A stretch of 64,000 nt of DNA from Desulfosporosinus sp. FKB (GTDB taxonomy: Bacteria; Bacillota; Desulfitobacteriia; Desulfitobacteriales; Desulfitobacteriaceae): contig NZ_NADJ01000040.1 in NCBI RefSeq assembly GCF_002196705.1, forward strand, positions 434,001 through 498,000. The letters are read 5' to 3'. The translations under genes and the position numbers were made by a program. This document shows, piece by piece, positions 8,636-18,489 of the stretch. The notes below the pieces were generated by a model. The model ran no database searches, was not told the origin of the DNA, and saw only the letters and a program-made list of their open reading frames with translations. Numbering within the stretch: position 1 is the first letter of the stretch; each line of letters starts with the position of its first letter.

Positions 8636-9844
8636 TTGAATTTAAATTCCGGTGAAACTTATCTGATTGGATTAACGCGCAAACAAAAAATAGCTCTCTT
8701 TTTTTCAACCCTATTTGTATTTGCTAATATCTATAGTCCACAGCCGATTCTTCCCTCTTTAACTCAAGTTTATCATCAACCACCTCAAACAATCAGTTTG
8801 ATAATATCTTTGCCCTTAATTTTAATTGCTTTATTTTCTCTTCTGTACGGATGTGTTTCAGACCGATATGGACGATGGATTGTTATGCGTTGGAGTACTG
8901 TAGGATTAATCATTCCTACTCTCCTATTAACTATCGCTCCGAATTTCAGCGTTCTGCTCCTTTTACGCGCATTGCAGGGGCTTTTATTGCCAGGGTACAT
9001 GACAACCGTTATTTCTTATGTCAATGATATTTTCCTGCCAACGGAACGTGGTGCAGGTATGGGGATTTTTGCCGCTGCATCTGCCATAGCGGGGCCGCTT
9101 GGCAGAATCGAGATCGGTACATTCAGCCAGTTCTTAGATTGGAAAGCCGGCTTCTTCAGTGCCGCTTTCGACACATTAATAGCGTGGATTCTCATTGACA
9201 GAATCCTGCCCAACGAAATAAATCCAGCTGCAAACATCTCCTTAGTTGTCAGGGACTCGTCTCCCAAAGAAAACTTCAAAAATACTCTTAACTCCTTTTA
9301 TAATCACCTGCGTAACCGCCATTTGGTGGGAGCTTATCTAGTAGGAGCTGCAATGCATGCCAGTTTTATAAGTGTGTTAACGTATTTGCCATTTAGACTG
9401 AGCAAAGCACCCTACTGCCTGAATCCTTCACAAATAAGTCTCATCTATGTGCTTTATTTACTGGGGGCAGTGGCAGCTCCGCGAGCCGGTCGTTTATCCG
9501 ATTCCATGGGACGGCGTTTCGTTCTCGCTTTAGCACTATCTCTAATGCTTATAGGGCTATGGATCACGATATCATCATCCTTAATCCTTATCCTTATCGG
9601 TATCACCCTAACAATTTTGGGACTTTTTTCGGTACAATCTACTGCTACTTCATTAATTGGGGATTGGGCCAGAAAAAATCGGGGAACGGCTACATCCTTA
9701 TATACTTTTTTTTATTATATCGGTGCCGGAGTAGGAACTTCTGTCAATGCTATGATTTGGATTCAAGCATCTTGGACCGGTATCATCATCGTCTGTATTT
9801 TCTCTCTGCTAATAGCTCTCCTATCCGTTGCTTTTCTTTGTTAA
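8636..9844 (+). CDS. MFS transporter, drug/metabolite exporter type
   Basis: A 402-residue major facilitator protein with about twelve hydrophobic segments. The loop between helices 2 and 3 carries the family signature (YGCVSDRYGRWIVMRW), and the symmetric loop in the second half reads AGRLSDSMGRRFV. The start is TTG with AAGGGGGAA about nine bases upstream. It resembles YnfM/AraJ-type exporters by layout. Substrate unknown. It is followed by 170 bases without a gene before asnB. Confidence 0.85.
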   Translation: MNLNSGETYLIGLTRKQKIALFFSTLFVFANIYSPQPILPSLTQVYHQPPQTISLIISLPLILIALFSLLYGCVSDRYGRWIVMRWSTVGLIIPTLLLTIAPNFSVLLLLRALQGLLLPGYMTTVISYVNDIFLPTERGAGMGIFAAASAIAGPLGRIEIGTFSQFLDWKAGFFSAAFDTLIAWILIDRILPNEINPAANISLVVRDSSPKENFKNTLNSFYNHLRNRHLVGAYLVGAAMHASFISVLTYLPFRLSKAPYCLNPSQISLIYVLYLLGAVAAPRAGRLSDSMGRRFVLALALSLMLIGLWITISSSLILILIGITLTILGLFSVQSTATSLIGDWARKNRGTATSLYTFFYYIGAGVGTSVNAMIWIQASWTGIIIVCIFSLLIALLSVAFLC

Positions 9845-10016
9845 AACCTCCGCTCGAAAAACTCCTAATCTTGACAGCATCCCGTCTTTATGGACTTAAA
9901 GCGAGAAGGAGGAAGGTTCTGCGGCAAGCTGGGAATGAATAATCGGGGTTTAAGCTTATGAAAATTGGGAATTCTAATTGTGTGGATTATAAAAATCCAG
10001 GGAGGATTAAAATTTT

Positions 10017-11936
10017 ATGTGTGGTATATGCGGGCAATTCGGCCCAGCAAAATATATCGATGTTCCTCGGCTCAAGCAAATGACGCGGTTGATGAAGCAT
10101 AGAGGCCCGGATGAGGAAGCCTTTTATGTTTCGCCGACTCTTGCCTTCGGGTTTCGCCGGTTAGCTATTGTAGATTTAAAAGGAGGGCAGCAACCCCTGA
10201 CGAACGAGGATAAGCGTATCCGTGTTATTTTTAACGGTGAAATCTATAATTACAAGGAATTGCGAGAACATCTCATCAGCCACGGACATTCCTTACAGCA
10301 GGCGGGCGATGGTGAGGTTCTGGCACACCTCTATGAAGAATATGGTTTAGATTTTCCCTCTAAATTAAGGGGAACTTTCGCCATTGCGCTTTGGGATGAG
10401 CGGCTTCGCCGCTTATTACTCATCCGTGATCGTTTAGGAGTAAAACCGTTATATGTTCGTTATAATTCTCAGGGTTTGGCATTTGCTTCAGAACTAGGTG
10501 CCTTGCTCATAGGAGCGGAGAGACCGGATATCAATCTTCAAGCCTTAGATCAATACTTAAGTTATCGGTATGTTCCGGCACCTAATACCATTTTTAAGGG
10601 TATTTGCAAGGTTCCGCCGGGGACAGCTTTATTGGTGACTTATAAAAAAGGCGAACTTCAAGTACGAACAAAAACCTTTTGGCTGGTACCAAACGCAAAA
10701 AAAGAAATTTCCTTAAAAGAGGCAAGTGAGCTCGTCCACACCACCTTAAAGGAAGCCCTGCAAATTCGCTGGCCGGATGAAGTCCCGGCAGCCTATTTTT
10801 TCAGCGGCGGTTTAGATTCGAGCGGCTTGATCGCAATGCATCAGATTCTCTGCAATGAGCGGGCACGAACTTACGCCATTGGCTTTGAACGTCCTCATCA
10901 CACGCGGGACTTTCGTTATTATTCGGAATTAGATCAAGCTCGGAATGCGGCCAGAGCTTTACAGACGCAGCATTACGAAAGAGTTGTCCCTTTCGCTGAG
11001 GTTCAGCAGCGCCTTGGGCAAATCTTAACCGCTATGGATGAGCCAATTGCCGATCCAACGGCAATTCCCCTCTATTTCCTGAGTGAATTCGCCTCCTCGC
11101 GAGGAGAAAAGGTTGTCTTTTCAGGAGAAGGTGCCGATGAGTTATTTGGCGGATACACCACATATCTAGAGCCTTCAAACTTCCGCCGCTATCATCAGCT
11201 TCCAGGCTGGACTCGAAATGTTCTGGAACATACTTTTCCTCAGAAGACAGAACGATTCTCCCTCTCGCTGAGCGAGCGTTACTTTGGGGTTGGCGGACTT
11301 CTGCGATTCTCGCAAAAACAATCCCTTTATTCGGCAAAGATGCTCTCCGCACTGGCGGAAGAAAAATCCTATTTTCCGACTCAACACCTTCTGGACGACG
11401 AAATAATGTCTGAGGAAGAACGAATGCTGCAATTTGATATGTGTTCATGGCTGCCGGAAAATACCCTGATGAAATCAGATAAAATGACCATGCAGCACGG
11501 TTTGGAAATACGGCTGCCCTATTTGGATCATGAACTTGTTGAATTGGGCATGAGTTTTCCCCTTCCTTACAAAGTCACTTCCAAGGAAAGCAAGGTTGTC
11601 TTGCGCAGGGCCTTGGCCAGCTGCTTACCCAGGGAAATGGTAACCCTGCCGAAAAACGGGTTTCCTGTTCCCCTCACTGCCTGGTTAATGGACGAATTGA
11701 AACCGGATGTAAAGGATGTGTTATTAGACCCTGGAGCCCGCCTGCGGGAATTTTTCCTGCCGCAAAAAATTGAAGAGATGCTTCAAGCTGATTCTTCCCA
11801 TTCATCCCGCCTCATCTGGGCGCTCTACGTGTTGGAAGTTTACTTAACGTTTTGGCAGCAAGCACAGGGTAACATCTGTATGAAACCGAGTCTGGGGATA
11901 AATAGAATTCCCAAAATAGGGGGAGGATCACTTTGA
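10017..11936 (+). CDS. asnB: Asparagine synthase (glutamine-hydrolysing)
   Basis: A 639-residue cytosolic enzyme converting aspartate, glutamine and ATP to asparagine and glutamate. The N-terminal glutaminase domain begins MCGICGQFG with nucleophile Cys2 after Met removal, followed by RHRGPDEE-type and NGEIYNYKELR segments. The C-terminal synthetase domain has the pyrophosphate loop SGGLDSSG near residue 262 and FSGEGADELFGGY near residue 370. The ribosome site is GGGAGGA. A strong terminator lies about 140 bases downstream. No upstream T-box was seen. Confidence 0.95.
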   Translation: MCGICGQFGPAKYIDVPRLKQMTRLMKHRGPDEEAFYVSPTLAFGFRRLAIVDLKGGQQPLTNEDKRIRVIFNGEIYNYKELREHLISHGHSLQQAGDGEVLAHLYEEYGLDFPSKLRGTFAIALWDERLRRLLLIRDRLGVKPLYVRYNSQGLAFASELGALLIGAERPDINLQALDQYLSYRYVPAPNTIFKGICKVPPGTALLVTYKKGELQVRTKTFWLVPNAKKEISLKEASELVHTTLKEALQIRWPDEVPAAYFFSGGLDSSGLIAMHQILCNERARTYAIGFERPHHTRDFRYYSELDQARNAARALQTQHYERVVPFAEVQQRLGQILTAMDEPIADPTAIPLYFLSEFASSRGEKVVFSGEGADELFGGYTTYLEPSNFRRYHQLPGWTRNVLEHTFPQKTERFSLSLSERYFGVGGLLRFSQKQSLYSAKMLSALAEEKSYFPTQHLLDDEIMSEEERMLQFDMCSWLPENTLMKSDKMTMQHGLEIRLPYLDHELVELGMSFPLPYKVTSKESKVVLRRALASCLPREMVTLPKNGFPVPLTAWLMDELKPDVKDVLLDPGARLREFFLPQKIEEMLQADSSHSSRLIWALYVLEVYLTFWQQAQGNICMKPSLGINRIPKIGGGSL

Positions 11937-11962
11937 GAGGCCCTTTATTCGAGTTAGCAGTT

Positions 11963-11979
11963 CGAAGACACTGTCTTCG
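11963..11979. repeat. Short perfect inverted repeat downstream of asnB
   Basis: CGAAGACA-C-TGTCTTCG, a nearly loop-free palindrome just after the asnB stop. A second inverted repeat, CAGAAAGTAT / ATACTTTCTG, follows at 12040-12070. Neither has a U-run and their role is unknown. Confidence 0.4.
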
Positions 11980-12075
11980 CACGAATTAGCGCTTCTTGCA
12001 GCCCCTAGCGAAAGCGCCGGCTAAGCTGCACTTATGCTGCAGAAAGTATTCAACGAAGTTATACTTTCTGACAGT

Positions 12076-12128
12076 AAAACAAAACCTACAGCTAAGATTT
12101 AATCATCTTTGTCTGTAGGTTTTGTTTT
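12076..12128 (+). terminator. Terminator between asnB and the FtsX-type permease gene
   Basis: Sixteen-base arms AAAACAAAACCTACAG / CTGTAGGTTTTGTTTT around a 21-base loop, followed by more T residues. The A-rich left arm lets it work in both directions, serving these two convergent genes. Confidence 0.85.
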
Positions 12129-12170
12129 TTTATAAATCGCGACTACGATTGTTCGTTCTCTTTAAATCAG

Positions 12171-14825
12171 TTAGAGGCTGCGCATCTCCTCGATCGCCGG
12201 CCGGTGAAATAGGTGATTTGTACCGAAAATTGCAACCACCGTAGAAGAAATGGACGCTGCCGCCAATACTGCCAGATAACCCCAAGGTATAGAAAGAACC
12301 TCAGGCGGAGGGTCGAAAACTCCCGTTAGCACCTTGATCAACATTTCGGCCACTCCGAAACCCAACATGACACCCAAAAGGCTGCCCCCTGTTAAGACAA
12401 CAAGACCTTCACTCCAAACAAATGCCCCGAGCTGTCTCTTCTTAGCTCCCAAAGCGGCGAGTACGGCCAAAGTCCGCCGCCGTTCAGCCAGACCGAGTGC
12501 TAAAATCAGACCCGTCGAGGCAGCAGCCAACAGAACGGCAAATCCCAATTCCAGCCGCGTAAGTCCATGCAGATCCACGGCCGTCAAGCCGGAACTGATC
12601 GTACGTTGGGTGGAATTAATATCAGTCACCTTGGCGCCGGCCAATGAACTCACTACGGTTTTTGCCTGGGAAGCAAGAGCCTCAGGATGACCCTTCGCCC
12701 GCATCAACACAATTTCTGAGGCGTCTGATCCGGTTTGCTGCCCAATGTAACTCCTATTGGCCACCAAAAAAGAGTCTTTCGGCGCCGTGGGAAATTCCCG
12801 GACAATACCGATAAAATGAAACGGTACCACATGATACTGATGGTCTTTATTATTCTGGAGACGAAGATTAATTTTATCACCAAGTTTAAGCTGGTAATCC
12901 TTCACCGTTTCTTCCGAGACCAAAACACCATCCGGTTGTTTTGCTAACTCCGCCAAAGTCCCCCGGGCATTTCCTCCAACAAAATAAGCATTGGCAATAT
13001 TCGTTGCTTGACCAATAGTTTGCGGATCAATACCGTACATATCCTGTAAATCGTTGCCTACATAGACCAAGCGATGCTGCATCGGCTGTATAGCGGCAAC
13101 CCCGGGCAGCGCTTTCAATTCCCTGTATCGCGTACTGGGAGCGGACATTATAGATCCGGTAACGGTTACATCAGCACCATTCGTCAATTCAGCATCAACA
13201 TGAGACTGAGCGTTGTACGTTGTATTGAAAACCGCCGTCGATACGGCAAAAGATACCGCTAACGCTACTAAGATAATCCCGCGGACAATGAGTAATCTTT
13301 GCCGGGATAATGATGACGACACCACTCCGGAAAGCTCACGGGCAACAGGATTAAGCATCCGGGCCAGCATCTTGCGTCCTCCGGACATCCATCCTTCCAG
13401 AAAGCGAGTAGAAAACAAAACTGCGCCAAGCCAAAGACACAAGGGAGCTACAAAGGCTTCATAATTCACCGATGTTGTAGTGATCCCTTCCGGAGCCAGG
13501 ACGACCTGATAACCTGTACTTGCCGTTCGCCAAAACTCAATCCCTGAGATAACCAACAGAATAATATCCAAATAGGCTTTCTGCCATAGAGCTTTGCGCC
13601 CCCGGCCTACTGTCGCTTGCGCCGACACTACTGTGGAATGGTTTATCTCTTTCCAAGCAGGATATAGAATGGCAGCGATGGCTAAGAGGAAACCCATAAG
13701 GGATGCACTTACTGTCCAGAACAGAGCACTCTTGCCTATTAGTTCATTTCCCGGCATGAACATCCTATTAATCCCAAGGGTCAGAACATTACCGAACACC
13801 ACACCTCCAATCGCCACAATCAGAGCTTCAATAGCCTCCAGCCCTATGATGGTCTGCACAGAGGCTCCTCTAATCCGCAGCAGGGCTTGTTCCTTGCGCC
13901 GCCGATTCGTTCCTGATGATGCAATAGCCATAGTTAGCAGAACTGCCAGAATAGCCCCCGGCAAACCTAAAAACAAAAAGAGTACGTTGCCATAAGCTGC
14001 ATCCGCTTGAACACTCCCGAGGCGGGTCGCCAAAATATCTCCTACGATGCCCCGGCCGGCAATTCTGGCTTCCAGATTGTGCGCCAATTGCTGCACAAAT
14101 TGATTGGCAGCAGCGGGATCAGACGGTAAAACATGGCCAATCCGGACATGAAATTGGGTATGTACTGAATCGGGCCGCACTGTGGCTTGCGGTCCAAAAA
14201 TCCCTTGCCACAGAGCATCGGGAAGCAGAAGTACATTATCCGGGGGAGCTTGTGGTGCTGCTCCCGCCGGTAAACCAATGGCTTGAAAGAGGGAATCTGC
14301 GTTAGGGAGATCCACAACACCATCCACAATTACCTCACTGGGAGGCAGCCCGACTCTTTCAATGGTCACCCGATCACCCGGCTTGACATGTAAGTTGGCT
14401 GCTGTTTGCTGGGCAACAAGCACGCCCTGGCTCGCCCCCACGAGCTGCCGAAATTCCAGGGGAAAGTTAGCGCGGTAGGCTGCACTGATTCCCAGCACTT
14501 TGCCTGGTCCTGTTGTTTGCACAGTCCCGCCGGTATTGGCAATTAACCCCTTGACATCAGCATATCCCACTTGTTCTAAGGCCGTATAAGGCGTTGACTT
14601 GCCGATAGCCGCTTTAACGGCATTGGCATCCGAAGGATGGGAAAGTTGAATTTGCCAGTCTGCAGGAACTTCTTGGACAGCTCGCTGGGTCATCGAAGCA
14701 CCGGCAGAAGCAACAAAAGCTCCCAGAGACGCCAGCAAGGCGACGGTAAGCGCAACACCGCTGACAGCCCCCAGCAAACGTCCTTGACGATAGGTTAAAA
14801 TCCCCTTAAACCATGTTCTTAACAT
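12171..14825 (-). CDS. ABC transporter permease, large FtsX/MacB type
   Basis: An 884-residue permease with an N-terminal helix, a long extracytoplasmic MacB-like domain, a first FtsX block of helices near residues 275-390, central helices, a second extracytoplasmic domain (about 545-740) and a C-terminal FtsX block (ending GTNHLFHRPAIEEMRSL). This duplicated layout fits exporters of peptides or lipids, or antimicrobial-peptide resistance systems. Its start overlaps the stop of the upstream ATPase gene by seven bases. It ends the operon lipoprotein-ATPase-ATPase-permease. Substrate unknown. Confidence 0.85.
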   Translation of the reverse strand: MLRTWFKGILTYRQGRLLGAVSGVALTVALLASLGAFVASAGASMTQRAVQEVPADWQIQLSHPSDANAVKAAIGKSTPYTALEQVGYADVKGLIANTGGTVQTTGPGKVLGISAAYRANFPLEFRQLVGASQGVLVAQQTAANLHVKPGDRVTIERVGLPPSEVIVDGVVDLPNADSLFQAIGLPAGAAPQAPPDNVLLLPDALWQGIFGPQATVRPDSVHTQFHVRIGHVLPSDPAAANQFVQQLAHNLEARIAGRGIVGDILATRLGSVQADAAYGNVLFLFLGLPGAILAVLLTMAIASSGTNRRRKEQALLRIRGASVQTIIGLEAIEALIVAIGGVVFGNVLTLGINRMFMPGNELIGKSALFWTVSASLMGFLLAIAAILYPAWKEINHSTVVSAQATVGRGRKALWQKAYLDIILLVISGIEFWRTASTGYQVVLAPEGITTTSVNYEAFVAPLCLWLGAVLFSTRFLEGWMSGGRKMLARMLNPVARELSGVVSSSLSRQRLLIVRGIILVALAVSFAVSTAVFNTTYNAQSHVDAELTNGADVTVTGSIMSAPSTRYRELKALPGVAAIQPMQHRLVYVGNDLQDMYGIDPQTIGQATNIANAYFVGGNARGTLAELAKQPDGVLVSEETVKDYQLKLGDKINLRLQNNKDHQYHVVPFHFIGIVREFPTAPKDSFLVANRSYIGQQTGSDASEIVLMRAKGHPEALASQAKTVVSSLAGAKVTDINSTQRTISSGLTAVDLHGLTRLELGFAVLLAAASTGLILALGLAERRRTLAVLAALGAKKRQLGAFVWSEGLVVLTGGSLLGVMLGFGVAEMLIKVLTGVFDPPPEVLSIPWGYLAVLAAASISSTVVAIFGTNHLFHRPAIEEMRSL

Positions 14826-15484
14826 TCCACTACCTCCATAACACCATGATGCATCTGCCAGATTGTGTTCATCCGCTCGGCAATGGCCTGATCATGAGTT
14901 GCTACCACCAAGGCCGTATCAGATCCTTCCAGTGAGTCAAGCAGTACATCAAACAAATGCTGGGCCGTGGGATGATCCAACTGACCCGTTGGTTCATCGG
15001 CCAGAATAAGCTGCGGCCGGGAGGCCAAGGCCCGGGCCACCGCTACGCGCTGGGCCTGACCGCCGGAAAGTTCCTCGGGAAGCTTATCGGCAATGGTATT
15101 CAGCCTCATCCTATTCAGAGTTTCTAAGGCAGTATTGCGAGCTTTGATCGCTTCTATTTGTCCCAGAAGCAGCGGCAGTTCAACATTTTCCACCACGGTC
15201 AGCGGGGGCAGTAAACTCTGCATCTGAAAAATAAAACTGATTTTCTGCGGACGAAGATTCCCGCAAGTTCCTAACCTTGGCCAGGAGATACTCCCTGTGC
15301 TTGGGTGATCCAACCCTCCCATCAGATGCAGCAACGTGGACTTGCCGCTGCCGGAAGGCCCTACCAAGGCAATTCGATCCCCTGGCTTTACGAAACAGGT
15401 TGCCGACACTAAGGCCGTCTCCCGCACCTCTCCACGATAATAAATCTTACCAACGTTTTGCATTTCAACGAGGGGCTCAATCAT
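14819..15484 (-). CDS. ABC transporter ATP-binding protein (MacB/LolD-like), ATPase 2
   Basis: A 221-residue ATPase of the LolD/MacB class: Walker A GPSGSGKST, signature LSGGQAQRVAVARAL, Walker B LILADEPTG and switch THDQ. The start chosen is the ATG at 15484 with GGGAGG nine bases upstream. The longer open frame to 15547 would run deep into the preceding gene. It overlaps that gene by eight bases and the permease gene by seven, so expression is tightly coupled. Its sequence motifs are canonical, unlike those of its partner. Confidence 0.9.
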   Translation of the reverse strand: MIEPLVEMQNVGKIYYRGEVRETALVSATCFVKPGDRIALVGPSGSGKSTLLHLMGGLDHPSTGSISWPRLGTCGNLRPQKISFIFQMQSLLPPLTVVENVELPLLLGQIEAIKARNTALETLNRMRLNTIADKLPEELSGGQAQRVAVARALASRPQLILADEPTGQLDHPTAQHLFDVLLDSLEGSDTALVVATHDQAIAERMNTIWQMHHGVMEVVEC

Positions 15485-16142
15485 ACTTAACAATCCTCCC
15501 GTCAAATACTCTGAGAATACGATTAGCGTGAGCTGCCAAGGCTTCACTGTGAGTTGCTATGATAGCGGCACCGCCGTTCCGGCGGTAATTTTCGAAGAGA
15601 TCCAGAATTTTTCCCTCCGTCTCTGCATCCACTTCACCAGTCGGCTCATCAGCCATGAGTACCTTCGGGCTGTTGGCAAGAGCAACAGCCAGAGCAGCTC
15701 TGGCAAGTTCCCCGCCAGAAATCCGAGAAGGGCGGGCCTCCCGCCGTTTATCTAAGCCAACCTGATTCAAAAGCAAGGTCAGACGTTCTTCATCGACTTT
15801 GTGTCCCAATTGCATTTGTAAACGAATATTCTCTTCCACAGACAGATGATTGAATAGATTTCCTGACTGAAGAACGATTCCTATCTCTTGAGCACGAATA
15901 GCAGCCCGTTCTGCTTCCGGTCTTCTGGTCATACGTTTGCCCAATAACTCTACATATCCGCCGTCCGGTTCATCCAAACCGGCCAGGCAAGCCATTAAGG
16001 TCGATTTTCCGCTCCCTGAAGGTCCCATCACAGCCACAATTTCACCGGAATCCACATGGATATTTGCTCCGCGTAAGGCCAGGGTTTCTTCCTCTCCGGT
16101 ATGATAAAAGCGATAGAGATCAAAAGCTTCAATGACTCGCAT
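15477..16142 (-). CDS. ABC transporter ATP-binding protein (MacB/LolD-like), ATPase 1
   Basis: A 221-residue ATPase with Walker A GPSGSGKST, Walker B VLMADEPTG and switch THSEA. Its signature loop is the unusual ISGGELARAALA instead of LSGGQ-x-QR. With the canonical ATPase of the next gene it may form a heterodimer with one altered site. The ribosome site GGAGG overlaps the stop codon of the lipoprotein gene. Membrane-associated, powering the large FtsX permease; this pairing is inferred from the gene order. Confidence 0.9.
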   Translation of the reverse strand: MRVIEAFDLYRFYHTGEEETLALRGANIHVDSGEIVAVMGPSGSGKSTLMACLAGLDEPDGGYVELLGKRMTRRPEAERAAIRAQEIGIVLQSGNLFNHLSVEENIRLQMQLGHKVDEERLTLLLNQVGLDKRREARPSRISGGELARAALAVALANSPKVLMADEPTGEVDAETEGKILDLFENYRRNGGAAIIATHSEALAAHANRILRVFDGRIVKYD

Positions 16143-16143
16143 A

Positions 16144-16815
16144 TTACCTCCACGTAAAGCTTGCAGACATCCTGTTCCACTGGTCCACGTTATCAGCGCC
16201 CAGCGGTGCCCAAAGGGTTAAAGCTGCCAGCTTTCCATTTTTATAAAAGAGATACCGACTGTTCTCCAATCTTGCCTGCTTACCGGTTACCGGATCGGGT
16301 TCGGAATTTGAGTCATAAGTGATTAAAATCGCCGTACCGCCGGACAAATGCACTTGTTTCACGCTTTTAATAGTAACGGCCCTTCCTGTTTTCTGCAGTT
16401 CCGCCGCCTGATTCTTATTCACGCCGGCCAAAGTAGGTTGGGATGATTCTTGGCTGAGGGCAACCTGCACACCATTTAATTTATCCTGGAATAAAACATC
16501 ACTGCCCTTAATCGTGCGCCCCCATCCTTCCGGCACCACAAGATCATACCCGCCCGAGGCAGAAGTATAGTTTACAAAGGCTTGCGTATCCGGAATATCG
16601 CCGGTCGGATTTTTTTCCGGTGCCACGGGTTTTTCTGAACTTGATCCTGTCACAGCAGCCGTTTGCGACGGCTGAGTTGTACTGGTGTTATTTGCAGAAG
16701 ACATGGCTTTTGGGGCCATGTGAGGAGCCGGAGAACTATTCGTTCCGCAGCCGCCGAGTAACGCAGTAATCGAAATCATAGTAACAGCAATGAGCAATCC
16801 TATTGGTTTAGACAT
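16144..16815 (-). CDS. PsbP-like secreted lipoprotein of the ABC exporter operon
   Basis: A 223-residue lipoprotein: signal peptide with lipobox LLGGC (Cys23), an S/T/P-rich linker to about residue 75, then a compact domain (YDLVVPEGWGRTIKGSDVLF to the end) resembling the PsbP/Mog1 fold common in Firmicute envelope proteins. It probably acts outside the membrane as an accessory or sensing component of the exporter. Its stop codon TAA lies inside the ribosome site region of the next gene. A 22-codon open frame with a strong ribosome site precedes it. Confidence 0.65.
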   Translation of the reverse strand: MSKPIGLLIAVTMISITALLGGCGTNSSPAPHMAPKAMSSANNTSTTQPSQTAAVTGSSSEKPVAPEKNPTGDIPDTQAFVNYTSASGGYDLVVPEGWGRTIKGSDVLFQDKLNGVQVALSQESSQPTLAGVNKNQAAELQKTGRAVTIKSVKQVHLSGGTAILITYDSNSEPDPVTGKQARLENSRYLFYKNGKLAALTLWAPLGADNVDQWNRMSASFTWR

Positions 16816-16868
16816 GTATGTACCTCCTTGCTTCTCGATAGATTTCCATAGTTTTTCATTGTTAACAT
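16800..16868 (-). CDS. Possible 22-codon leader ORF
   Basis: An ATG at 16868 follows AAAGGAGACG, a better-placed ribosome site than most in the window, and the frame runs 22 codons to a TAG inside the start of the lipoprotein gene (16-base overlap). It could be a coupling or regulatory leader peptide. Its composition is unremarkable and it may be chance. Confidence 0.3.
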   Translation of the reverse strand: MLTMKNYGNLSRSKEVHTCLNQ

Positions 16869-16937
16869 CGTCTCCTTTCGGCTTTAATTTATCACTGCTA
16901 GATTAAAGAAAAATGAACAAAGGATTTAAAATTGTAT

Positions 16938-16970
16938 AAAAAAAAGACTGGACTCCACTAGAAATCCAGT
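16938..16970 (-). terminator. Terminator of the two-component operon
   Basis: On the minus strand ACTGGA / TCCAGT arms with a 12-base loop, then C and eight T residues. It sits about 110 bases after the histidine kinase stop. The remaining spacer to 16800 contains only the possible leader ORF. Confidence 0.75.
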
Positions 16971-17076
16971 TAAATACTCCTGATCCAGATCGTTTGTACC
17001 TTTAGACAACGTCTTGATCGACATTCGAAGCCCAATTATAGGTTATAAACGTAATGCTATTGACTAACCTCACAGG

Positions 17077-18489
17077 TCATACTTTGGCATCCCTATTGTA
17101 CGGCAGATCCACGCAAAACCGAGCTCCATGGGGTTTCAGATTTTCTGCCCAAATCTTTCCTCCGTGGGCGTAAACAATCCTTTTGGCAATACTTAACCCA
17201 AGACCATGTCCCGGAATTTCGCGGGAACGGGCCTCATCAACCCGGTAGAATCGGTCGAAAATCAACTTCAGAGCATCAGGCGGAAAACCGGGCCCATTAT
17301 CTTCGATAATAATCCTTACATTATCTTCGACATTCTGTAAACATATCCTGATCAGCCCGCCTGTCGGCACATATTTGCCGGCGTTTTCCAGAATGATTCT
17401 GATCAGCTGTTTAAGATAGAGAACATCTCCCTTTAACTCGATATCCGGAAGCAGGTCATATTTAACTGTAAAGGAGCGCAGAAAAGGCAGATCTCTGGCG
17501 CTTTCAATAATAAGCTCACTCAAATTATGAGGAACCAAATTCAGATACAGTTCTTCCCGAGCCAACGTCAAGAGATTTTCCACTAATTTCGTCATCATTG
17601 TTGTCTCTTCAATCATAGCGGTGGCAGAATCACGCACAATGACGGGGTCTTCAGCTCCCCAGCGCTGTAAAATATCTGCATGCCCGCGAATGACCATCAA
17701 CGGAGTGCGAAGTTCATGGGAAGCGTTAGCTACAAATTGCTTTTGCTGTTGAAATGAAGTTTCTAACCTCTGCAGCATATGATTGAAATTTTGGCCTAAC
17801 AAATCGAGTTCATCCCCGCTTCCCCGCAGCGGCAGACGCCGGTTAAGATCATTAGCTGTTAAGAGCGAAATCTCCCGATTCAGCTCAGCCAGTGGGGTCA
17901 GTACTTTCCGGGATAAAAACAAACCTCCGAGGGAAGCCAACAACAAGGCAGAACCGCCCAGCCACAGCAACTGGCGTAAGAGCACAGTTTCGGCGAGTTC
18001 TACATCTTCCAAATCGGCCGCGCCTTGAAGCGTACCTATTAGTTTCCCGCCGGACATTATCGGCCGGGCCATATAATAGACATCTTTGCCGTCAAGGTTC
18101 CTGACTTCAGGACCAGCCTGTTGTTCAATTGGCAGCAGAATCTGAACATTACCTCTTTTTTGGACTACCTTTCCCTGCAAGGAAGTCAGTTGTATTGTCA
18201 CACCTTTGGGGACATTGTCATTTAATGCCTCAGGATCACGAATATCTCCCGCCTGCCCGTCCGCGGAATCATCCAGTGAGCCGAGAACACGAGAAACGGT
18301 AGTCTCAAGAACTTGCTTTTTTTCTCTATGTAAATCCTGGCTATTACCCCAATATGTGATTGTCGAGAGAATAAACACTGTCAAAAGAAGCAGGAGAATA
18401 TACCAAAGTGTTATCTTCCAGGCTAAACCCCATTTCAATCCAGGCAGCCGTAATTTCCCAATCAACCTAGTCCTCGGCTCGTAGGACAT
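17077..18489 (-). CDS. Sensor histidine kinase, OmpR-partner class
   Basis: A 470-residue membrane kinase: TM1 near residues 25-45, an extracytoplasmic domain to about 165, TM2 about 170-190, HAMP, HisKA with phospho-acceptor in NASHELRTPLMVIRGHADIL (near residue 257), and HATPase with N box (ILENAGKYV), DNGPGFPPDAL, FDRFYRVDEARS and GHGLGLSIAKRIV. It overlaps the response regulator gene by 23 bases. Being next to the FtsX-type exporter operon suggests it senses envelope or peptide stress and controls that operon; this is inference. Confidence 0.93.
   Translation of the reverse strand: MSYEPRTRLIGKLRLPGLKWGLAWKITLWYILLLLLTVFILSTITYWGNSQDLHREKKQVLETTVSRVLGSLDDSADGQAGDIRDPEALNDNVPKGVTIQLTSLQGKVVQKRGNVQILLPIEQQAGPEVRNLDGKDVYYMARPIMSGGKLIGTLQGAADLEDVELAETVLLRQLLWLGGSALLLASLGGLFLSRKVLTPLAELNREISLLTANDLNRRLPLRGSGDELDLLGQNFNHMLQRLETSFQQQKQFVANASHELRTPLMVIRGHADILQRWGAEDPVIVRDSATAMIEETTMMTKLVENLLTLAREELYLNLVPHNLSELIIESARDLPFLRSFTVKYDLLPDIELKGDVLYLKQLIRIILENAGKYVPTGGLIRICLQNVEDNVRIIIEDNGPGFPPDALKLIFDRFYRVDEARSREIPGHGLGLSIAKRIVYAHGGKIWAENLKPHGARFCVDLPYNRDAKV

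Noticed and set aside
15485-15547. Longer start for the second exporter ATPase
   Set aside because: It would extend about 70 bases into the preceding ATPase gene, while the ATG at 15484 has a strong ribosome site.
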